A stretch of DNA of 7,864 nucleotides from NCBI GenBank assembly GCA_025464735.1, contig JAODMX010000414.1, positions 1-7,864 of the forward strand, read 5' to 3'. The stretch comes from Frondihabitans sp. (GTDB lineage Bacteria; Actinomycetota; Actinomycetes; Actinomycetales; Microbacteriaceae). A model generated the notes under the pieces. It did no database searches. It was not told where the DNA came from and saw only the letters and a program-made list of their open reading frames with translations. The position numbers and the translations under genes are program-made. Of the stretch, positions 1 through 4,702 are shown piece by piece (position 1 is the first letter of the stretch; the number at the start of each line of letters is the position of its first letter).

Positions 1-603
1 GAACGAGGAACCGAGTTTCTGGCTGCCCCGGTGAGCGGGAATCTGAAGGTCATCGCTGCCGGCAAGCTCACCGTCGCGGTCTCCGGACCGCGTGCGGCGT
101 ATGACAGTGTCGAACCGCTCCTCGAAACGTTCGGTCGTAAAGTCACGTACGTCGGCGAGGGCGAAGTTGCTCGCCTGGTGAAGATTGCGCACAATGTCTT
201 CCTCGGAGTCGTCATTCAGTCGCTGAGCGAAATTACAGTGCTTGCCGAGCGCGGAGGAGTCAGCCGCGAAGCGTTCCTCGAATTCCTCAACGACTCCGTC
301 ATGGGCTCGACCTTCAGCAAGTACAAGACGCCGGCGCTTGTGAACCTCGACTTCAAGCCAACATTCACCAACATTCTGCTCAGCAAAGACCTCGAACTCG
401 GGCTGGCGGCGGGCAAGAAGCTCGGCGTGCCGATGCCGATCGCGTCGGCGACAGGAATGCTCGTCGCCGAGGCCATTGGGGCCGGCTACACCGAAGAGGA
501 CTTCGCCACTCTCATCCTCGAGCAGGCGCGACGTTCGGGCTACCAACCGGTATCGGAGGATGCCGTCATCGACGACGGCCTGGCACCGGAGGCAGTCTCA
601 TGA
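1..603 (+). CDS. HIBADH-family NAD(P)-dependent oxidoreductase, 3' part (5' end outside window)
   Basis: This is the C-terminal 200 residues of a beta-hydroxyacid dehydrogenase (3-hydroxyisobutyrate / tartronate-semialdehyde / 4-hydroxybutyrate dehydrogenase group). The frame is open from base 1, so the GTG at 31 is an internal valine, not the start; the N-terminal Rossmann GxGxxG part lies off the window. The substrate-loop motif FLAAPVSGN sits at residues 7-15 of the fragment, where the family usually has APVSGG. The catalytic lysine is at 181-183, in KIAHN, where the family norm is KxxNN. The all-helical domain ends with a typical segment containing SKDLELGLAAGKKLGVP. Such enzymes oxidise a hydroxyacid to its semialdehyde, or run in reverse. 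The stop overlaps the M24 start, so the two are likely co-translated. The family is secure; the substrate is unknown, and the two motif changes argue against plain 3-hydroxyisobutyrate. Confidence 0.9.
   Translation, partial: ERGTEFLAAPVSGNLKVIAAGKLTVAVSGPRAAYDSVEPLLETFGRKVTYVGEGEVARLVKIAHNVFLGVVIQSLSEITVLAERGGVSREAFLEFLNDSVMGSTFSKYKTPALVNLDFKPTFTNILLSKDLELGLAAGKKLGVPMPIASATGMLVAEAIGAGYTEEDFATLILEQARRSGYQPVSEDAVIDDGLAPEAVS
588..592 (+). promoter_or_regulatory. Shine-Dalgarno site of the M24 gene
   Basis: GGAGG lies 7 nt before the ATG at 600, inside the last codons of the oxidoreductase. It supports that start and translational coupling through the ATGA overlap. Confidence 0.75.
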
Positions 604-1859
604 CCACGCCGATCCGGCCCATCGGCGCACCTGGGCACATGGGCGTCGACTACGAGGAACGCGTCGACTTCGACCGGCTGCGCAAGTTCCGTATCGCTCG
701 CGCGCAGGAGGCTCTCGACGCCAGCGACTGCGGCGCGTTCCTGCTGTTCGACTTCTACAACATCCGGTACACGACCCAAACATGGATCGGCGGCGCGCTG
801 GGTGACAAAATGATCCGGTACTGCCTTTTGGTCCGCGGTCAGGAACCAGTCCTCTGGGATTTCGGCTCGGCTGTTCGCCACCACCAGTTGTACTCGAAAT
901 GGCTCCCTGACGAGAATTGGCGCCCCGGATTCCTCGGGTTCCGCGGAGCGGTCGCTCCCAGCGCAGGGCTCATGAAGGATGCCGTCGCCGAGATCAAAGG
1001 GCTGTTGAAGGCCGGGGGCGTTCTCGACATGCCGCTGGGCGTCGACATCGTCGAACCGCCGTTCATGTTCGAGCTCGCGAACCAGGGCATCACGGTCGCC
1101 GATGCGCAACAGCACATGCTCGACGCTCGCGTGATCAAGTCTCGCGACGAGATCATGCTCCTCAACCAGGCCGCCGCCATGGTGGACGGCGTCTATCAGG
1201 ACATCGTGGATGTCCTGAAGCCGGGCATCCGTGAGAATGAGATCGTCGCGCTGGCCAACAAACGGCTGTACGAGCTTGGATCCGACCAGGTCGAGGCCGT
1301 CAACGCCATCTCCGGCGAGCGATGCAATCCGCATCCCCACAACTTCACCGATCGCATCATCCGGCCGGGCGACCAGGCGTTCTTCGACATCATTCATTCA
1401 TTCAATGGCTATCGCACCTGTTATTACCGGACTTTCGGAGTAGGCAGCGCGACCACGGTGCAGCGCGATGCCTACAAGCAGGCGCGCGAGTGGATGGACG
1501 GCGCCCTCGACGCGATCAAGCCGGGTGTCAGCAGCGACGTGGTGGCCCGCACGCTCCCCAAAGCGGAGGATTTCGGATTTGAGAACGAGCTCGCAGCATT
1601 CGGGTTGCAGTTCGCGCACGGGCTAGGTCTCGGTCTGCACGAACGCCCGATCATCTCTCGGCTTAACTCTCTCGAGCACCCCATGGAGCTGAGGCCCGGC
1701 ATGGTCTTCGCGATGGAGACGTATTTCCCCGCCGCGGACGGCATCTCCGCGGCACGGATCGAAGAGGAGGTCGTCGTAACCGAGTATGGAACCGAGATCC
1801 TCACGAAGTTCCCCGCACAGGAGTTGTTCGTCGCCAACGAATATCGCCCCAGCCTCTGA
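600..1859 (+). CDS. M24 (creatinase/prolidase-fold) hydrolase with an altered metal site
   Basis: A 419-residue cytosolic protein with no signal peptide. It has an N-terminal creatinase-like domain (about 20-165) and a C-terminal pita-bread M24 domain (about 175-405). Family members hydrolyse C-N bonds: Xaa-Pro dipeptides, creatine, or ectoine (DoeA/EutD); DddP is a DMSP lyase on the same fold. Aligned on the FDxx...GYxxxxxRTF block, four of the five usual metal ligands are present: D263, H340 (in FAHGLGLGLHE), E373 (FAMET) and E388 (ARIEEE). The second Asp, 11 residues after D263, is C274 (GYRTCYYRTF). A CNPHPHNFTD segment just before the domain core resembles the region holding creatinase's catalytic His. 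These features make a plain dipeptidase unlikely and a small-molecule hydrolase or lyase more likely (inference). It is coupled to the upstream oxidoreductase and convergent with the GabD1 gene, 39 nt away; I see no clear terminator hairpin in that gap. Confidence 0.88.
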   Translation: MTTPIRPIGAPGHMGVDYEERVDFDRLRKFRIARAQEALDASDCGAFLLFDFYNIRYTTQTWIGGALGDKMIRYCLLVRGQEPVLWDFGSAVRHHQLYSKWLPDENWRPGFLGFRGAVAPSAGLMKDAVAEIKGLLKAGGVLDMPLGVDIVEPPFMFELANQGITVADAQQHMLDARVIKSRDEIMLLNQAAAMVDGVYQDIVDVLKPGIRENEIVALANKRLYELGSDQVEAVNAISGERCNPHPHNFTDRIIRPGDQAFFDIIHSFNGYRTCYYRTFGVGSATTVQRDAYKQAREWMDGALDAIKPGVSSDVVARTLPKAEDFGFENELAAFGLQFAHGLGLGLHERPIISRLNSLEHPMELRPGMVFAMETYFPAADGISAARIEEEVVVTEYGTEILTKFPAQELFVANEYRPSL

Positions 1860-1898
1860 GATCGGCGGAATTTCTGGGAAACGTGACTCGCAGCCGCG

Positions 1899-3275
1899 CT
1901 AAGCCTTCCAAACCGTCTTCAGGTTGCAAAACTCGCGAATACCCGCCGCCGCCAGTTCGCGTCCGTATCCGGACGCCTTGATACCACCGAAGGGGAGTTC
2001 TGGATAGGAGACCGTCATACCGTTGATGAAGGTCGCTCCCGCTTGAAGTTCGGTGATAAAGAATGCCTCATCCTCAGCGTCCTCCGTCCATAACGACGAG
2101 CTGAGACCGAAGGCGGTCTGGTTCGCGATCTCAACAGCCTCCTGGCGACTGCTGAACCGATAAAGAGCTGCGACCGGGCCGAAGGTCTCGTCGAGAACGA
2201 TGCGCATATCGTCGCTCAGCTCACTCAGCACCGTCGGCTGATAGAACCAGCCGGGGCCTTCGACAGCTCCTCCACCGGTCAGGACTTTCGCCCCTTTGGT
2301 GATCGCGTCGTCCACCAGCTCGGCGAGGTCAGATCGTCCCGACTCCGTCGCAAGCGGACCGACATCGGTGTCTGCGTCGAGTGGGTCTCCGACGACGAGC
2401 GCGGACATCTTCTCAACGAACAGCGCCGCGAAAGCGTCGTAGATTTCGGTATGGATGAGGAATCGCTTCCCCGCGATGCAGGACTGCCCGTTGTTGCTGA
2501 TGCGCGCCTTGACAGCAGTGCTCGTGGCGAGCTCGAGGTCGGCACTGGGCATCACGATGAACGGGTCGGATCCTCCCAATTCCATGACACTCTTCTTGAT
2601 CTGCGCGCCCGCGATAGACGCGACCGAGCGACCGGCGGGCTCGGAACCCGTGAGAGTCACGGCTTTAATCCGCGGATCTTCGAGCACCTGCTTAACGTCA
2701 GCGGATCCGATGAGGAGAGCGCGGAATGATCCAGAGGGGAAGCCACCGCGTTCGAAGATTGTGTCGAGGTACAGTGCCGACTGGGGCACGTTCGAGGCGT
2801 GCTTGAGGAGGCCGGTGTTGGCCGCCATCAGCGCGGGAGCGGCGAAACGGATGACCTGCCATAGCGGGTAGTTCCACGGCATGATCGCGAGCACGACTCC
2901 GAGCGGCTGGTAGACCGCGTAGGCCTGCGAGGCCAAGACAACCGACGGATCCTGAAGAGGCTCGGGGGCGAGGAACTTTTCCGCATTGTCAGCGTAAAAT
3001 CGAAGATTCTTTGCACACTTGAGGACCTCCGCCTTCGCCTGAGCAAGCGGTTTGCCCATCTCGATGACGACCATTTTCGCGGTATCGTCCGCCTCATTTT
3101 CGAGAATGTCGGCCGACGCCCGCATCCACCGTGCCCGCTGCGCGAACGTGGTGTCGCGAAGCACTGCCTGAGCTGAAACAGCCTGGCGGATGCGACGTTC
3201 GACCTCCGCGGCGTCGTGGGCGACGAACTCCTTCTCGATCTTCCCCGTCGTTGGATTGATAGTCGCGATGGCCAT
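1899..3275 (-). CDS. gabD1: Succinate-semialdehyde dehydrogenase, GabD1-like
   Basis: A 458-residue aldehyde dehydrogenase that oxidises a semialdehyde (succinic semialdehyde in characterised relatives) to the acid with NAD(P)+. It matches the mycobacterial GabD1 pattern along its length and at its short size (about 457 residues, from memory): the MAIATINPTTG start, an AQRARW segment, TLTGSEPAG, and the end YGRELAAAGIREFCNLKTVW. Catalytic residues are all visible: N135 in PWNYP, cofactor-binding K158 (LLKHAS), the GSEPAG turn at 210-215, general base E232 (MELGGSDPF) and nucleophile C266 (NNGQSCIAGKRF). No frameshift is seen. It is the last visible gene of the VOC-GntR-gabD1 operon, 24 nt after the regulator. 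Context allows another omega-semialdehyde, such as the product of the HIBADH-family enzyme, as the true substrate; subfamily assignment is firm, physiological substrate is not. Confidence 0.92.
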   Translation of the reverse strand: MAIATINPTTGKIEKEFVAHDAAEVERRIRQAVSAQAVLRDTTFAQRARWMRASADILENEADDTAKMVVIEMGKPLAQAKAEVLKCAKNLRFYADNAEKFLAPEPLQDPSVVLASQAYAVYQPLGVVLAIMPWNYPLWQVIRFAAPALMAANTGLLKHASNVPQSALYLDTIFERGGFPSGSFRALLIGSADVKQVLEDPRIKAVTLTGSEPAGRSVASIAGAQIKKSVMELGGSDPFIVMPSADLELATSTAVKARISNNGQSCIAGKRFLIHTEIYDAFAALFVEKMSALVVGDPLDADTDVGPLATESGRSDLAELVDDAITKGAKVLTGGGAVEGPGWFYQPTVLSELSDDMRIVLDETFGPVAALYRFSSRQEAVEIANQTAFGLSSSLWTEDAEDEAFFITELQAGATFINGMTVSYPELPFGGIKASGYGRELAAAGIREFCNLKTVWKA

Positions 3276-3280
3276 TGGGA

Positions 3281-3286
3281 CTCCTT
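3281..3286 (-). promoter_or_regulatory. Shine-Dalgarno site of gabD1
   Basis: On the minus strand AAGGAG stands 5 nt before the ATG at 3275. It lies in the 24-nt gap after the GntR stop, supporting both the start and operon-type translation. Confidence 0.8.
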
Positions 3287-3299
3287 GCGTTGTCTTGGT

Positions 3300-3962
3300 T
3301 TAGTGCTCGAAGACGTCGGGATGCCTCGCCAGCTCGAGGCGGGTACGACGAATGTGACCGAGCAGGATGCGCTCGGCCTCGTCACTATCGCGGCGGCGGA
3401 TGGCTGACACGAGCAGGTGGTGCTCGTAGTGGACGCTCCGGTCACCCTCCGACCGGAAGACGCGCGTGAACGCGCGGCGATAGTGCTGCGTGCGGTTCCA
3501 CAGGCGGAGCACGGTGTCGCCCAGGACGCTCGTCTGAGCGGCGCTGTAGCAGGAGAGGTGAAACTCGCGGTCGAGGCTAATGAATTGTTCGATGTCGTCC
3601 GATAGCTCCATCGCCTCGGCCAGTAGTTCCAGCTTGTCGATCGTCTCAACCCTCAGGAGCGGCACGTTGTAGCGGAGCAGGAGGGGCTCGATCCGCTCCC
3701 GGATCTGGTACATCTCGTCGCACTCCGTCGAGCTCAGCTCGGAGACCCAGGCGCCGGTATTCGCCACAAGAGTCACGAGACCCTCCGCCTCGAGCATCCT
3801 GAGCGCCTCTCGCACGGGCACGCGACTGGCGCCATGTCGGCCCGCGAGATCCTCCTGGCGGATGCGCGCACCGGGCGCATGCTCTCCCCTGAGGATGGCG
3901 TCGCGCAATTCCGACGCAATGCGGGCGCCTGCCGCGCCGTGCGTCGCGAGCTCGGGCGTCAT
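3300..3962 (-). CDS. GntR-family transcriptional regulator, FCD subfamily
   Basis: A 220-residue DNA-binding regulator. Residues about 10-75 form the GntR winged helix-turn-helix (ARIASELRDAILRGEHAPG, then RVPVREALRMLEAEGLV). Residues about 82-212 form the all-helical FCD effector domain. The four FCD metal ligands are all present: D131 and H135 (DREFH), H181 (YEHH) and H203 (GHIRR). FCD regulators usually bind a metal plus a carboxylate ligand and are released from DNA by it. I chose the ATG at 3962 because it gives a standard FCD length; the frame stays open to 4256, but that extension is low-complexity Ser/Arg/Thr-rich sequence antisense-frame to the VOC gene. A weak GGTGA precedes the start by 4 nt. 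The gene starts 16 nt after the VOC stop. It probably controls its own operon and the divergent E1-E2 genes through the palindrome at 4567-4577 (inference). Confidence 0.9.
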   Translation of the reverse strand: MTPELATHGAAGARIASELRDAILRGEHAPGARIRQEDLAGRHGASRVPVREALRMLEAEGLVTLVANTGAWVSELSSTECDEMYQIRERIEPLLLRYNVPLLRVETIDKLELLAEAMELSDDIEQFISLDREFHLSCYSAAQTSVLGDTVLRLWNRTQHYRRAFTRVFRSEGDRSVHYEHHLLVSAIRRRDSDEAERILLGHIRRTRLELARHPDVFEH

Positions 3963-3978
3963 GTCGTCACCGCGCACA

Positions 3979-4524
3979 TCACGCTGCGGGCCGAGCCGGA
4001 TGCCAGAGCTTGACAGCGGCCCCGGCTTCGTACGCTTTACCGTCGGGAAAGCTGACAAGTTCGAACTGCATGCCCCAGGGGCTGCGGAAGTAGACCCACT
4101 GCTGCCCCTCGGCCGACTGCTTGCTGGCGGTCGGCTCCCCCATCGTCTCGATCCCGTTTGAGCGCAGGAAACCAGTCGCGGCGTCCATGTCGTCGACGTA
4201 GAGCGCGACGTGGTGGCCGCCGATGTCGCTGTTGCTCGGTTGCGGCTTCTGGCCATCGGCAGATTCGTAGCGAAAGACCTCGAAGTTGCTTCCGTTACCC
4301 AGCCGGTAGAAGCGGATCTCCCTGATCACTGTGCGCGGATGGACACCGATGTGTACGCGCATCCAGTCGTCGTCCGATTGCTTTGCACCGAGCGTGTAGA
4401 TGCGTTCGGCTCCAAGGATGTCGACGAAGAAGTGCTCAGCTTGTTCGAGATCCGGCACCGTGATGCCGATGTGGTCGGTGCCACGAAGGCCGGGGATCCC
4501 GTGTCGAGGAGCCTGTGGTCCCAC
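3979..4524 (-). CDS. VOC-superfamily (glyoxalase-fold) metalloenzyme
   Basis: A 181-residue cytosolic protein with two betaalphabetabetabeta modules, about residues 14-86 and 101-160. It carries the full two-His two-Glu metal set at the expected places: H18 (TDHIGITV), E82 (NFEVF), H105 (GGHHVALYV) and E155 (MQFELVSF). A real metal centre is therefore likely, as in glyoxalase I, methylmalonyl-CoA epimerase or extradiol dioxygenases; the sequence does not choose among these. The start is the GTG at 4524, preceded by a near-ideal AAGGAGG 5 nt away. Upstream in-frame starts (ATG at 4608, TTG at 4638) would add residues unlike any VOC domain, and would run through the putative promoter. It is first in the VOC-GntR-gabD1 operon, so it probably acts on an intermediate of the same pathway. 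Confidence 0.88.
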   Translation of the reverse strand: MGPQAPRHGIPGLRGTDHIGITVPDLEQAEHFFVDILGAERIYTLGAKQSDDDWMRVHIGVHPRTVIREIRFYRLGNGSNFEVFRYESADGQKPQPSNSDIGGHHVALYVDDMDAATGFLRSNGIETMGEPTASKQSAEGQQWVYFRSPWGMQFELVSFPDGKAYEAGAAVKLWHPARPAA

Positions 4525-4529
4525 AGCGA

Positions 4530-4536
4530 CCTCCTT
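4530..4536 (-). promoter_or_regulatory. Shine-Dalgarno site fixing the VOC start at a GTG
   Basis: AAGGAGG on the minus strand, 5 nt before GTG at 4524. It is the strongest ribosome-binding site in the window and decides against the longer reading of the VOC gene. Confidence 0.8.
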
Positions 4537-4546
4537 GTCGTTGTCG

Positions 4547-4575
4547 TTGGCGTGAATCGAATGATTGGATACTAT
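4547..4575 (+). promoter_or_regulatory. Putative promoter of the E1-E2 genes
   Basis: On the plus strand TTGGCG (4547-4552) is followed after 17 nt by TACTAT (4570-4575), each 4/6 to consensus. Transcription would begin near 4582, leaving a leader of about 120 nt before the ATG at 4703. Its -10 box overlaps that of the leftward promoter, so the two would compete for polymerase. It is a pattern match only. Confidence 0.35.
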
Positions 4576-4577
4576 CC
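4567..4577. promoter_or_regulatory. Candidate GntR operator palindrome
   Basis: GGATA-C-TATCC: two perfect 5-bp arms around one central base, between the divergent VOC and E1 genes. It covers the -10 box of both putative promoters. FCD-type GntR proteins bind short palindromes of this kind near their own genes, and the GntR gene is the second gene leftward. Occupation would block both directions. The assignment to this regulator is inferred from position. Confidence 0.45.
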
Positions 4578-4598
4578 TCTCGTAACTATCTGGTCCAA
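4569..4598 (-). promoter_or_regulatory. Putative promoter of the VOC-GntR-gabD1 operon
   Basis: On the minus strand TTGGAC (4593-4598) is followed after 18 nt by TAGTAT (4569-4574). Matches to the sigma-70 type consensus are 3/6 and 4/6. The start of transcription would fall near 4562, giving a leader of about 37 nt before the GTG. The -10 box sits inside the GGATA/TATCC palindrome. It is a pattern match only. Confidence 0.4.
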
Positions 4599-4627
4599 AG
4601 CTAGCCATAGCGATGAATTTCCCTTGT

Positions 4628-4639
4628 ATTGGATTCAAT
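4628..4639. promoter_or_regulatory. Second possible operator (imperfect palindrome ATTGGATTCAAT)
   Basis: A 12-bp sequence symmetrical at five of six base pairs. Its left part, ATTGGATTC, nearly repeats ATTGGATAC at 4564-4572 (8 of 9 bases), 64 bp away, about six helical turns. It would lie in the leader of the E1-E2 transcript, where a bound dimer could assist repression by looping. The support is weak. Confidence 0.25.
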
Positions 4640-4702
4640 GATCGATTAGCGTCGGGACTGGGCGCACTTCAACGTGCCGCCAAGACGGAAGATGTGGGAC
4701 GC

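Noticed and set aside
540..1397. 285-codon open frame on the minus strand opposite the M24 gene
   Set aside because: It lies wholly over a gene with recognisable motifs. Its product is rich in D, V, R and H with no known domain, as expected of an antisense frame in high-GC DNA.
600..1859. Naming the M24 gene as ectoine hydrolase (DoeA/EutD), DMSP lyase (DddP) or creatinase
   Set aside because: The fold is shared, but the metal-site pattern is not that of a typical member, and the partner genes of these pathways (for example the DoeB deacetylase) are absent from the window.
1860..1898. Bidirectional terminator in the 39-bp convergent gap
   Set aside because: Only very short inverted arms (TTTC-TGG-GAAA; GCGG...CCGC with a long loop) and no T-run are visible, too little to call a terminator.
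2828..3649. 273-codon minus-strand frame spanning the GntR-gabD1 junction
   Set aside because: It runs across two well-supported genes in another frame and is an Arg/Ser-rich low-complexity shadow.
3963..4256. Longer GntR protein with 98 extra N-terminal residues
   Set aside because: The extension is Ser/Arg/Thr-rich and overlaps the VOC gene in another frame; FCD regulators start shortly before the HTH, as from 3962.
4613..4702. E1 starting at the ATG at 4613
   Set aside because: No ribosome-binding site precedes it, and the added residues do not resemble E1-alpha N-termini. The ATG at 4703 fits better, though its own ribosome site is weak.
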